Shown here: in pieces, positions 22,785 to 34,027 of the stretch
Layout: each line of letters begins with the position of its first letter
Position numbering within the stretch: the first letter of the stretch is position 1
From: Triglochin maritima
Lineage: Eukaryota > Streptophyta > Magnoliopsida > Alismatales > Juncaginaceae
Length of the DNA: 64,000 bases
Assembly: GCA_963682175.1 (NCBI GenBank)
Contig: OY821784.1
Span: forward strand, 20,131,621-20,195,620
Direction of reading: 5' to 3'
Program-made: the position numbers and the translations under genes
Notes under the pieces: generated by a model
The model's database searches: none
What the model saw: only the letters and a program-made list of their open reading frames with translations
What the model was told of the DNA's origin: nothing

Positions 22785-25151
22785 CTTATAAGGATAAGGA
22801 GAGATGGAAGAGAGGAGCGAGAGGGAGAAAAGGAGAAGAAGAGAGAGGATAAAGAGAAGAGAAGGAGATGGGACTCCTCTCTCAATCTCCTCCTTCCCTT
22901 CTTCGCTCCTCTCCCCGTTCTCTCTCCCCCCTTCTTCCCTCTCCTTACCTTCTCTCTCCTTCTCCCTCCTATCCTCTTCTCTTTCCTCTACTCTCATTTC
23001 TCTCTCTCTTCTCGCCCCTTCTCTATCTTCTTATCCCTCTCCTCCTCTCACCTCTCTCGGTTCCTCCCTCCTCCTCTATCTCTCTTGCTTCTCTCCTTCT
23101 GTGTCTCTACTCTCCCTTCTCTATCTCGTTCCCTTCCCCTTCCCTCTTCTCCTCCTATCCTTCTCTGTTCTCCTCTCATTTTCTTGTTCCCTCTCACCTC
23201 CTCTCTTGTTCCCTCTCTCCTTCTTCTTCTCTCTCTCCCCCTCTTCTCCCTCTCTCTCCTCCCCTCTCGTACTCTCGTTCTCTCTCCCTCCCTCCCGCTC
23301 TCTCCCTCCTTCTCCGCTCTCTCCTCTTATCCATCCGTGTCCTCTCGTTCCCTCTCTCTTCTCGTTATCTCTCCCTCTCTCTCCTGCCCTCTCTTCCTCT
23401 CCTCTCCTTCTCCCTCATCTTCTCTCTCTCCTTTAATCCTTTCATATCCTCTAATTGCCCCTCTCTTCTCCTTCAATCCCTCTCCTTTTTTTCTCTCACC
23501 TTCCCTTCTCTGTCTCCTCCTCTCCCTCTCCTCTTCTCCATTTCCCTCTCTCTCCTTATCCCTCTTATTATCTCTCTCTTTCTCTCTCCTCTTATTTGTC
23601 CTCTCTTATTTCTCTTTCTCTATCTCCCACTTATCCCTCTCCTTCTCTCCTTTTATCTCTCCCACTTATCCCACTCCTCCACTCCCTCCTTCTCCTCCTC
23701 TCGCTCTCTCTCCCTTCTTCTCCCTTGTATCTCTTATCTTTTCTCCCATCCCTCTCTCCTCTTTTCTGTTCTCCTTCTCTTCTCTCCTTATCCTTATCCC
23801 TATTCTCACTTCTCTGCCTCTATCCTTCTCTCTTCTCCTATGTTGTCTACCTCTCTCTCTTCTCCATCTCTCTCATTCTCTCCCCCTCTCTTCCCTCTTC
23901 TCTGCCTTCCCATTATCCTTATCCTTCTCCTCCTCTCTCCCTTCTCATTCTCTCACCTTCTCTTTCTCTCTCTTCCGTCTATCCCTCTCTCCTTATGCCA
24001 CTCTCTTTATCTCTCTCTCCTTCTCCATCTTCTTCTCTCCCTTCTCTTGCTTCTCCTTTTCTCCCACTCATCTCTCTCTCCTCGTCCCATTCTGTACAGC
24101 CCTTCTCTCACTCTCTCTCGTTCTACCCCTCTCTCTTCTCTCCTTCTCTCTCACTCTTCCCTATTCTCTTTCTCTCATCTCCCTCGCCTTATCTCTATCT
24201 CCCTCACATTCCCTCTCCTCTCCCTTCCCTCTCATCCCTCTCCCCTTCTTCTTCTTCTCTCCTTATCCTTCTCTCTTCTTCTTCTCTCTACCCATTTTAT
24301 CCTTCTCCATCCTCCTCTTTCCGTTCTCCTTCTCTCTCTCCCTCTTTCCTTCTCTCCCACTCCTTCACCTCCTCTCTCTTCTGCCTCTCTCTTCTTCTCC
24401 CTCTCCTTCTCTGTCTCCCCTCTACTTCGCTATCCTCCTCTCTCCCTCATCTCTTTCTCTCTCCCTCTTCTCTCCTCCTTCCCTCTCTTCTCTACCTCTC
24501 TCGTTCCCTCTCCCTCCTCTTCCTTCTTCTCCTTCATTTTCTATCTCCCTCCTCCTTCTCTCGCTCTCTCCCCCTTCTTCTCCCTCCTCTCTCCCTCTCC
24601 GCTCTTGTCTATTCTCGTGTTCTCTCTCTCTGCTCTTCTTATCCTCTTTTCTCCACTCTCCTTCTCTCCCCCTTCTCTACCTCTCGCTCTCGTTCTCCAT
24701 ATCTCTTCTCTCTCTCTCTCCCTTTCCCTCTCTTCTCTTATCTCTCTTCCCATTTCTCCTCTTCTCTACCACTCTCCTCCCTCTTCTCCTTCTCTCCTCC
24801 TCCTTGTTCTACCCCTCACCTTCTCTCGCTTCTCCTTTTCTCACTCCCCACTTATGCTCTTTCTCTTCTCCTTCTCTCTCGTTCACTCTCTCCTTATCTC
24901 TCTTTACTTCTCTCTTTCTCCCTCTCTCCTCCCTTCCTCTTCTCTCTCCCTCTCCTCCACTCTCCCTTCTCTCTCTTCTCTCCCTCCTCTCTCCTTCTCT
25001 AACGCTCTACCCTTCTCACTCTCCTCTTCTCTCGTTTCCTCCCTCCTTCTCTGTTCTCCATCTCTCTCCCTCTTCCTTATCTCTTCTTCTCTCTCTCTCT
25101 GTCCTCTTCCCCCCTCTCTCCTCTTCCCTCTTCTCGTTCCCTATCTCTCCC
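22785..25151 (+). repeat. satellite unit S9, complete (2367 bp)
   Basis: From about 23160 it carries nearly all the S6 markers, including both small losses. Its first 300 bases are private (CTTTCCTCTAC, CTCTCATTTCTC, TTCTCGCCCC). The switch is CC-less and preceded by CCCAATC instead of CCCTATC. Confidence 0.95.
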
Positions 25152-26123
25152 CTTATAAGGATAAGGAGAGATGGAAGAGAGGAGCGAGAGGGAGAGAAGG
25201 AGAAGAAGAGAGAGGATAAAGAGAAGAGAAGGAGATGGGACTCCTCTCTCAATCTCCTCCTACCCTTCTTCGCTCCTCTCCCCGTTCTCTCTCCCCCCTT
25301 CTTCCCTCTCCTTACCTTCTCTCTCCTTCTCCCTCCTATCCTCTTCTCTTCCCTCTACTCTCCTTTCTCTCTCTCTTCTCTCCCCTTCTCTATCTCCTTA
25401 TCCCTCTCCTCCTCTCACCTCTCTCGGTTCCTCCCTCCTCCTCTATCTCTCTTGCTTCTCTCCTTCTGTGTCTCTACTCTCCCTTCTCTATCTCGTTCCC
25501 TTCCCCTTCCCTCTTCTCCTCCTATCCTTCTCCGTTCTCCTCTCATTTTCTTGTTCCCTCTCACCTCCTCTCTTGTTCCCTCTCTCCTTCTTCTTCTCTC
25601 TCTCCCCCTCTTCTCCCTCTCTCTCCTCCCCTCTCGTCCTCTCGTTCTCTCTCCCTCCCTCCCGCTCTCTCCCTCCTTCTCCGCTCTCTCCTCTTATCCA
25701 TCCGTGTCCACTCGTTCCCTCTCTCTTCTCCTTATCTCTCCCTCTCTCTCCTTCCCTCTCTTCGTCTCCTCTCCTTCTCCCTCATCTTCTCTCTCTCCTT
25801 TAATCCTTTCATCTCCTCTAATTGCCCCTCTCTTCTCCTTCAATCCCTCTCCCTTTTTTCTCTCACCTTCCCTTCTCTGTCTCCTCCTCTCCCTCTCCTC
25901 TTCTCTCTCCCTCTCTTTCTCTCCCTCTCCTCCACTCTCCCTTCTCTCTCTTCTCTCCCTCCTCTCTCCTTCTCTAACGCTCCACCCTTCTCACTCTCCT
26001 CTTCTCTCGTTTCCTCCCTCCTCTGTTCTCCTTCTCTCTCCCTCTTCCTTATCTCTTCTTCTCTCTCTCTCTCTGTCCTCTTCCCCCCTCTCTCCTCTTC
26101 CCTCTTCTCGTTCCCTATCTCTC
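25152..26123 (+). repeat. satellite unit S10, internally deleted (972 bp)
   Basis: About 1430 bp are missing. The join at 25896-25905 uses the 10-base repeat TCCTCTTCTC present at both edges in complete units. What is left has S7 markers (CCTACCC, GTGTCCACTCG at 25704, CTTCGTCTCC), so the loss came after the S7/S10 duplication. Confidence 0.94.
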
Positions 26124-28529
26124 CTTATAAGGATAAGGAGAGATGGAAGAGAGGAGCGAGAGGGAGAGAAGGAGAAGAAGAGAGAGGATAAAGAGAAGAG
26201 AAGGAGATGGGACTCCTCTCTCAATCTCCTCCTTCCCTTCTTCGCTCCTCTCCCCGTTCTCTCTCCCCCCTTCTTCCCTCTCCTTTACCTTCTCTCTCCT
26301 TCTCCCTCCTATCCTCTTCTCTTCCCTCTACTCTCCTTTCTCTCTCTCTTCTCTCCCCTTCTCTATCTCCTTATCCCTCTCCTCCTCTCACCTCTCTCGG
26401 TTCCTCCCTCCTCCTCTATCTCTCTTGCTTCTCTCCTTCTGTGTCTCTACTCTCCCTTCTCTATCTCGTTCCCTTCCCCTTCCCTCTCCTCCTCCTATCC
26501 TTCTCCGTTCTCCTCTCATTTTCTTGTTCCCTCTCACCTCCTCTCTTGTTCCCTCTCTCCTTCTTCTTCTCTCTCTCCCCCTCTTCTCCCTCTCTCTCCT
26601 CCCCTCTCGTCCTCTCGTTCTCTCTCCCTCCCTCCCGCTCTCTCCCTCCTTCTCCGCTCTCTCCTCTTATCCATCCGTGTCCTCTCGTTCCCTCTCTCTT
26701 CTCCTTATCTCTCCCTCTCTCTCCTGCCCTCTCTTCCTCTCCTCTCCTTCTCCCTCATCTTCTCTCTCTCCTTTAATCCTTTCATCTCCTCTAATTGCCC
26801 CTATCTTCTCCTTCAATCCCTCTCCTTTTTTTCTCTCACCTTCCCTTCTCTGTCTCCTCCTCTCCCTCTCCTCTTCTCCATTTCCCTCTCTCTCCTTCTC
26901 CCTCTTATTATCTCTCTCTTTCTCTCTCCTCTTATCTGTCCTCTCTTATTTCTCCTTCTCTATCTCCCTCTTATCCCTCTCCTTCTCTCCTTTTCTCTCT
27001 CCCACTTATCCCACTCCTCCACTCCCTCCTTCGCCTCCTCTCGCTCTCTCTCCCTTCTTCTCCCTCGTATCTCTTATCTTTTCTCCCATCCCTCTCTCCT
27101 CTTTTCTGTTCTCCTTCTCTTCTCTCCTTATCCTTATCCCTATTCTCACTTCTCTGCCTCTATCCTTCTCTCTTCTCCTATGTTGTCTACCTCTCTCTCT
27201 TCTCCTTCTCTCTCATTCTCTCCCCCTCTCTTCCCTCTTCTCTGCCTTCTCATTATCCTTATCCTTCTCCTCCTCTCTCCCTTCTCATTTCTCTCACCTT
27301 CTCTTTCTCTCTCTTCTGTCTATCCCTCTCTCCTTATGCCACTCTCTTTATCTCTCTCTCCTTCTCCATCTTCTTCTCTCCCTTCTCTTGCTTCTCCTTT
27401 ACTCCCACTCATCTCTCCCTCCTCGTCCCATTCTGTACAGCCCTTCTCTCACTCTCTCTCGTTCTACCCCTCTCTCTTCTCTCCTTCTCTACCACTCTCC
27501 TTCTCTCTCACTCTTCCCTCTTCTCTTTCTCTCATCTCCCTCGCCTCATCTCTATCTCCCTCACATTCCCTCTCCTCTCCCTTCCCAGTTATCCCTCTCC
27601 CCTTCTTCTTCTTCTCTCCTTATCCTTCTCTCTTCTTCTTCTCTCTACCCATTTTATCCTTCTCCATCCTCCTCTTTCCCTTCTCCTTCTCTCTCTCCCT
27701 CTTTCCTTCTCTCCCACTCCTTCACCTCCTCTCTCTTCTGCCTCTCTCTTCTTCTCCCTCTCCTTCTCCGTCTCCCCTCTCCTTCGCTATCCTCCTGTCT
27801 CCCTCATTTCTTTCTCTCTCCCTCTTTTCTCCTCCTTCCCTCTCTTCTCTACCTCTCTCGTTCCCTCTCCCTCCTCTTCCTTCTTCACCTTCATTTTCTA
27901 TCTCCCTCCTCCTTCTCTCGCTCTCTCCCCCTTCTTCTCCCTCCTCTCTCCCTCTCCGCTCTTGTCTATTCTCGTGTTCTCTCTCTGCTCTTCTTATCCT
28001 CTTTTCTCCACTCTCCTTCTCTCCCCCTTCTCTACCTCTCGCTCTCGTTCTCCATATCTCTTCTCTCTCTCTCTCTCTCTCTCCCTTTCCCTCTCTTCTC
28101 TTATCTCTCTTCCCATTTCTCCTCTTCTCTACCACTCTCCTCCCTCTTCTCCTTCTCTCCTCCTCCTTGTTCTACCCCTCACCTTCTCTCGCTTCTCCTT
28201 TTCTCACTCTCCCTCTTATGCTCTTTCTCTTCTCCTTCTCTCTCGTTCACTCTCTCCTTATCTCTCTTTACTTCTCTCTCTTTCTCCCTCACTCCTCCCT
28301 TCCTCTTCTCTCTCCCTCTCTTTCTCTCCCTCTCCTCCACTCTCCCTTCTCTCTCTTCTCTCCCTCCTCTCTCCTTCTCTAACGCTCCACCCTTCTCACT
28401 CTCCTCTTCTCTCGTTTCCTCCCTCCTTCTCTGTTCTCCTTCTCTCTCCCTCTTCCTTATCTTTTCTTCTCTCTCTCTCTGTCCTCTTCCCCCCTCTCTC
28501 CTCTTCCCTCTTCTCGTTCCCTATCTCTC
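26124..28529 (+). repeat. satellite unit S11, complete (2406 bp), mosaic
   Basis: It starts like S8 (CC-less switch, CCTTTACC at 26282), has S7 variants in the middle (TTTACTCCCACTC near 27398, CCCAGTTATCC near 27585), then returns to S5/S8 variants (CTCTCCTTCGC, CTTCTTCACC near 27890). This is a patchwork expected from gene conversion or unequal exchange. Confidence 0.93.
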
Positions 28530-30258
28530 CTTATAAGGATAAGGAGAGATGGAAGAGAGGAGCGAGAGGGAGAGAAGGAGAAGAAGAGAGAGGATAAAGA
28601 GAAGAGAAGGAGATGGGACTCCTCTCTCAATCTCCTCCTTCCCTTCTTCGCTCCTCTCCCCGTTCTCTCTCCCCCCTTCTTCCCTCTCCTTACCTTCTCT
28701 CTCCTTCTCCCTCCTATCCTCATCTCTTCCCTCTACTCTCCTTTCTCTCTCTCTTCTCTCCCCTTCTCTATCTCCTTATCCCTCTCCTCCTCTCACCTCT
28801 CTCGGTTCCTCCCTCCTCCTCTATCTCTCTTGCTTCTCTCCTTCTGTGTCTCTACTCTCCCTTCTCTATCTCGTTCCCTTCCCCTTCCCTCTCCTCCTCC
28901 TATCCTTCTCCGTTCTCCTCTCATTTTCTTGTTCCCTCTCACCTCCTCTCTTGTTCCCTCTCTCCTTCTTCTTCTCTCTCTCCCCCTCTTCTCCCTCTCT
29001 CTCCTCCCCTCTCGTCCTCTCGTTCTCTCTCCCTCCCTCCCGCTCTCTCCCTCCTTCTCCGCTCTCTCCTCTTATCCATCCGTGTCCTCTCGTTCCCTCT
29101 CTCTTCTCCTTATCTCTCCCTCTCTCTCCTGCCCTCTCTTCCTATCCTCTCCTTCTCCCTCATCTTCTCTCTCTCCTTTAATCCTTTCATCTCCTCTAAT
29201 TGCCCCTCTCTTCTCCTTCAATCCCTCTCCTTTTTTTCTCTCACCTTCCCTTCTCTGTCTCCTCCTCTCCCTCTCCTCTTCTCCATTTCCCTCTCTCTCC
29301 TTCTCCCTCTTATTATCTCTCTCTTTCTCTCTCCTCTTATCTGTCCTCACTTATTTCTCCTTCTCTATCTCCCTCTTATCCCTCTCCTTCTTTCCTTTTC
29401 TCTCTCCCAGTTATCCCACTCCCCCACTCCCTCCTTCTCCTCCTCTCGCTCCCTCTCCCTTCTTCTCCCTCGTATCTCTTATCTTTTCTCCCATCCCTCT
29501 CTCCACTTTTATGTTCTCCTTCTCTTCTCTCCTTATCCTTATCCCTATTCTTACTTCTCTGCCTCTATCCTTCTCTCTTCTCCTATGTTGTCTACCTCTC
29601 TCTCTTCTCCTTCTCTCTCATTCTCTCCCCCTCTCTTCCCTCTTCTCTGCCTTCTCATTATCCTTATCCTTCTCCTCCTCTCTCCCTTCTCATTTCTCTC
29701 ACCTTCTCTTTCTCTCTCTTCCGTCTATCCCTCTCTCCTTATGCCACTCTCTTTATCTCTCTCTCCTTCTCCATCTTCTTCTCTCCCTTCTCTTGCTTCT
29801 CCTTTTCTCCCACTCATCTCTCTCTCCTCATCTCATTCTGTACAGCCCTTCTCTCACTCTCTCTCGTTCTACCCCTCTCTCTTCTCTCCTTCTCTACCAC
29901 TCTCCTTCTCTCTCACTCTTCCCTCTTCTCTTTCTCTCATCTCCCTCGCCTCATCTCTATCTCCCTCACATTCCCTCTCCTCTCCCTTCCCTCTTATCCC
30001 TCTCCCCTTCTTCTTCTCTCCTTATCCTTCTCTCTTCTTCTTCTCTCTACACATTTTATCCTTCTCCATCCTCCTCTTTCCCTTCTCCTTCTCTCTCTCC
30101 CTCTTTCCTTCTCTCCCACTCCTTCACCTCCTCTCTCTTCTGCCTCTCTCTTCTTCTCCCTCTCCTTCTCCGTCTCCCCTCTACTTCGCTATCCTCCTGT
30201 CTCCCTCATCTATTTCTCTCTCCCTCTTCTCTCCTCCTTCCCTCTCTTCTCTACCTCT
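28530..30258 (+). repeat. satellite unit S12, left part (interrupted by LINE A)
   Basis: 1729 bases up to the LINE junction. The rest of the unit resumes at 36649 and runs to 37317. The two parts add up to 2398 bases once the 17-bp duplication is counted once, so the LINE inserted without loss. The switch is CC-less; private changes include CCTCATCTC near 28719 and CACTTTTATGTTC near 29511. Confidence 0.95.
30242..30258 (+). repeat. target-site duplication of LINE A, copy at LINE 3' end
   Basis: CTCTCTTCTCTACCTCT, identical over 17 of 17 bases to 36632-36648. The last T may belong to the LINE's poly(A) tail (T-run on this strand), so 16 or 17 bp are equally possible. Confidence 0.9.
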
Positions 30259-30432
30259 TTTTTTTTGCAAAGCAAAAGGGAGGCTTGGCCTCTAATTGTA
30301 TTAATAAACTAAGTGTTTACAACCTACAAAAATGATAAGTTTTTGGTGCTTGGGCTTGTGCTACATGCAAAGCCGGCCACATCTACTCCGTTTTACAAAA
30401 CGTGATTACATCAAACCTCACAAGAGGCTACC
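30259..30432 (-). other. LINE A 3' UTR with terminal double hairpin and poly(A)
   Basis: The poly(A) tail reads as T on the + strand at 30259-30266. Two small hairpins precede it: TTTTGC-loop-GCAAAA at 30263-30277 and GAGGC-TTG-GCCTC at 30280-30292. LINE B ends with the same two stems but different loops. ACAACCTACAAAAAT near 30319 is also shared. Such a conserved 3' stem-loop is the kind of signal a LINE reverse transcriptase uses to select its own RNA. Confidence 0.75.
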
Positions 30433-33400
30433 CTACTTCCACGTATCTATAAAGGTCTTGTGTTCTTCTTCGTTCTTCACTATGTCTTTTACTTTGTCTC
30501 CCATACACCGGATCGTATCTTTAATTGCTGAAATGATGTCCCCCGGTTTCTTCCTATCTCCCTCAAAGATTCTTCGATTTCGTTCTTGCCAACACTCTTG
30601 TATCATGGCATTGAACACCCACTTCCTTGTTATGGCTGCAATTCGCTTGCCTCGAATGTGTAGGATGCGATTTGCTTCTCACGCAAGAGAAGTGTCAATG
30701 TTGGGGCTGATTTGAAGGTGCAAGAGGAGCTGGCCCCATACCTCTCTAGTGAACGTACATCCCCAAAATAAGTGTTCTATATCTTCCTCCACACTCATAC
30801 AAAGGACACATGTCGGGTCGTGCTTTGCTCCCCTTTTGTTCATGAGTGTCTTCGTGAGTAGTCGGCCTCGCATTGCTCTCCATGTTGTGAGTGCATGCTT
30901 TGGTATCCCATGCTTGTGCCACACCATGTCCACCCAACTAACCTTGGTTCCCGGTTCCTTGACCCATTTCCAAACTTCCTTCATGCCGAGAGAACCTCCA
31001 TTCCCATGAAGCATTGTCGGTCTATCCTTTCCTCCCGTAATAGGGATATGTTTCACCCTCTCCCATAACTCCTCCATGGTATTTGATCTCGGGAAGGGGA
31101 GCCTCCACGCACCCTCTCGAATGAAGAAAGATACCTTGGTATCCCAAGGTACCCCCAACTCGTAATGAAGCCTCTCCCCCCAAGGCTGCTCTTGGAATGC
31201 TGTTCCACACCATGGAAAGTGAAAGAAACGGATATTCTCTCCATTGCCCACCTCATAGGAAATGTGCTTGCAAGCCATCTCGCGGACCCGAAGGATCCCC
31301 CTCCAAGCCCAAGAACATGTCGACGGTGGTCTTGCTTGCCAAATTGATCGATTCTTCAAGTACTTATGATGCATACAATTCACCCACAACGAGTTTTCAT
31401 CCTCCACCACAAGCCAAAAGAGTCTAAGGAGACCCACATCATTCCATTCCGTGAGCTTCTTTAGGCCGAGGCCACCCTCGTCCTTTGGGGTGCAAACATC
31501 TTTCCAAGCAACGGCCACCCATTTCTTCGGCCCTCCCCAAATGAAGTGGCTCATGATACTATCCATCTCATGAAGAACCTTTCTTGGGATCAAGAATGCG
31601 GAGGACCAATATATGCTAAGCGAGACAAGGATGCTTCTCACAAGCTCAACCCTCCCGGCAATGGAAAGGTAATTTTGTTGCCACGTGCTTAGGCGAGCTT
31701 TTACCTTGTTTATAAGCACCCCACAATGGCTTTTCCCCATCCTTCCTGAAAATAGAGGAAGACCAAGATACACCACCAGAAACTCCTTACGTTCCATACC
31801 AAGGTGCTCCACAATCCACTCTTCATGTGTGACTTCCCCACCCATAAAGATTTGACTCTTCGAGACACTAAACCGCAGCCCCGAGCAAGCCGTGAATTCA
31901 TCAAGGACTTTCTTGATTCCTCTTGCATTCTCCTTTGTGGCCTTTGCAAACATGAGGACATCGTCGGCGAATAACAAATGTGACACGGCCACATCCCCAC
32001 ACTCTAACGGCTCGATTTGCCCATCTCTCACCGCCATCTTCACCATTTCACTCAACACCTCCATGCAAAAGACAAACAAATACGGTGCCAAAGGGTCCCC
32101 TTGCCGCAATCCATTCCTCGCTCGAAATGGTGTTGAGTTTGCTCCATTCACCGTTACCACAAATGAGGCTTCAACACACGCCATGATCACTCTCCTCCAC
32201 TTGCCCGGGAACCCAAATCTCACCATAACTTGCTCCAAGAACTCCCACGATAGAGAATCATAGGCTTTCCGGATGTCCAACTTAATACACATACGCCCTC
32301 GACCCCTTGCAAGGTGAATGTTGTGGCAAAGCTCATGTGCAAGGAGTATGTTATCGCTGATTCGTCTTCCTTGAACAAAGGCACTTTGAGTGTTTCCAAA
32401 CAGCTTTGGTAATAGACTCTTCAACCGGTTTGCAAGCACCTTCGCAATGAACCTATACATCATATTACACAATGCAATAGGTCGATAATCCTCAACCACC
32501 GCGGGGGCCTTCTTCTTAGGAATGATTGTGATGGAGGTATAATTTAGTTGTGCCAACATCTTTCCATTGCTCAAGCATGAGTCCACGGCCTTGAAGACAT
32601 CTCTCTTGATTATTCCCCAAGCCGCCTTGAAAAAATTTGCATTGAAACCATCCGGACCCGGTGCCTTGTCCACATTTGCAAACAAAACCACGTCCTCCAA
32701 CTCCTTTAAAGTCAGCTTGCGCACCAACAAGTCACCTTCCCGTGGGTCAAGAATGGGCAATATTAATGATGTGGGGAGGGGTTGTACCTGAAAACCATTA
32801 GCAAACAAATTAGCAAAAAAACACCGGAATGCCTCCCGGATGCCACCCTCCTCCTCGATAATGTTCTCTCCATCACAAACTCTCCTCACTTGGTTGGTGG
32901 CTCTCCTCACTCTTAGGTGCGCATGGAAGAACCTCGTGTTTCGATCACCCTCCTTCAACCACTTGACTCGCGATTTTTGCCTAATCAAGGACTCCTCACG
33001 TTCAAGAACTCGTGCTAGCTCATCCTTAGCCTCTACCTCCTCAAGGGCTAGAGCATCCACCTCCGGATTTGCACTCCTCCTAGCCCTCACATCCGCAAGG
33101 GCATTGGTGGCAGCCCCAACCTTATGTGCAATGTTACCGAACTTATCCCCACTCCACTTCTTGAGAGCATCCTTTACTTCCTTCAATTTTGCCACGACAC
33201 AAAACATGGGTGTCCCATTAACAAGTGTAGTCCACGCCTCTTTAACAACCTCACCAAACTCTTCGTGCTCGACCCAATGATTTTGAAACCGAAATATCCT
33301 CTTCTTTCTCAACCCATTTCCTTCCGTTTTCAATGTGAGCATAGCATGGTCACTCAAGTCCTTCTCCCCTATCTCATAGAAGGAATCCGGGAAAGCTTCA

Positions 33401-34023
33401 AGCCATGCATTGTTTATCAAAATGCGATCAATCTATGTCTCAATGCGGGCACTCCCCTCGGACGAATTCGACCATGTAAAAGGCCCTCCCGTTGAAGGCA
33501 CCTCAATGAGTTGGAGTGCATCTAGACACTCATTGAACTCCTTGGTAGCAACCTCGTTTGCACCACCTCCTCCACACTTCTCACTTGTCCATCGGATACA
33601 ATTGAAGTCACCTCCCACAATCCAAGGCTTCTCAAGGGCTGGAGCAATAGTTTCAAGATCCCCCCATAACGCCCTTCGATCCACATGAGCATTTTCACCA
33701 TAAATTGCGGTTAGGAAAAAATTGGTGCCATCCCTCTTCACCTTCCCTTGGAAGTGAAGGAGTTGTGTTGTTTCAAAGGTGACCTAGAGATCAACCGCTT
33801 TGTCATTCCATAAAACTAAAATTCCGCAGGAATCAACAATCACACTATTTGCCGCCCAAGCATGTGGCCATATTGCTCGCTTCAATCGATCTAGCTTCTT
33901 CAATTTAACTTTGTGTTCCATAAGACACACCACCTCCGCATTTGCCTCCTTAATTCGACCCCTAATCATGAGTGCACGGCCGGGTCCATTTGCACCGCGC
34001 ACATTCCACATGAGGAGATTCAT
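30433..34023 (-). pseudogene. LINE A ORF2: endonuclease-reverse transcriptase, three in-frame stops
   Basis: It starts at the ATG of MNLLMWNVRGANG, four bases after the ORF1 stop. The endonuclease part shows WN, EHK, VGGDFN and SDH, the AP-endonuclease-like catalytic set. The reverse transcriptase shows APGPDGFNANFF, IPKK, DYRPIALCN, KLDIRKAYDSL, LRQGDPLAPYLF and the FADD box at 31960-31971. The C-terminus is a zf-RVT domain (HGIPKHALTTWR, CVLC, HLFWGC). The frame is unbroken apart from TAG at 33784-33786, TAG at 33433-33435 and TGA at 30679-30681. The first two lie within the endonuclease and the third in the C-terminal tail, so the whole reverse transcriptase lies in one open frame of 913 codons. 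No RNase H domain was seen. Confidence 0.94.
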
Positions 34024-34027
34024 GGCT

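Larger units (their letters stand above)
4321..30258 (+). repeat. pyrimidine satellite array, block 1 (units S0-S12a)
   Basis: Tandem head-to-tail monomers of about 2.4 kb, nearly all C and T on the + strand, broken by scattered single purines and by one purine island of about 84 bases per monomer. Unit starts are set at CTTATAAGG in the switch sequence: 5005, 7401, 9804, 12196, 13628, 15657, 18023, 20426, 22785, 25152, 26124 and 28530. All units share the same order of rare landmarks (purine island, TCTGTGTCTC, TTGCCCCTCTC, CCTATGTTGTC, CTGTACAG, TTCATTTTC, TAACGCT). The similarity is by direct reading and is high throughout. The left end is cut by the copia insertion and the right end by LINE A. 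Confidence 0.97.

Noticed and set aside
12196..26123. S4 (1432 bp) and S10 (972 bp) add up to one monomer, suggesting a reciprocal unequal exchange
   Set aside because: The missing segments and breakpoints do not correspond (phases about 565-1530 in S4; about 750-2180 in S10), so the sum is a coincidence.
5088..28382. Very long + strand open frames (up to about 2600 codons) of Ser, Leu, Pro and Phe across the satellite
   Set aside because: Stop codons need A or G, so pyrimidine DNA is open in all three frames. All frames are equally open, unit lengths are not kept as multiples of three, and indels are not frame-preserving.
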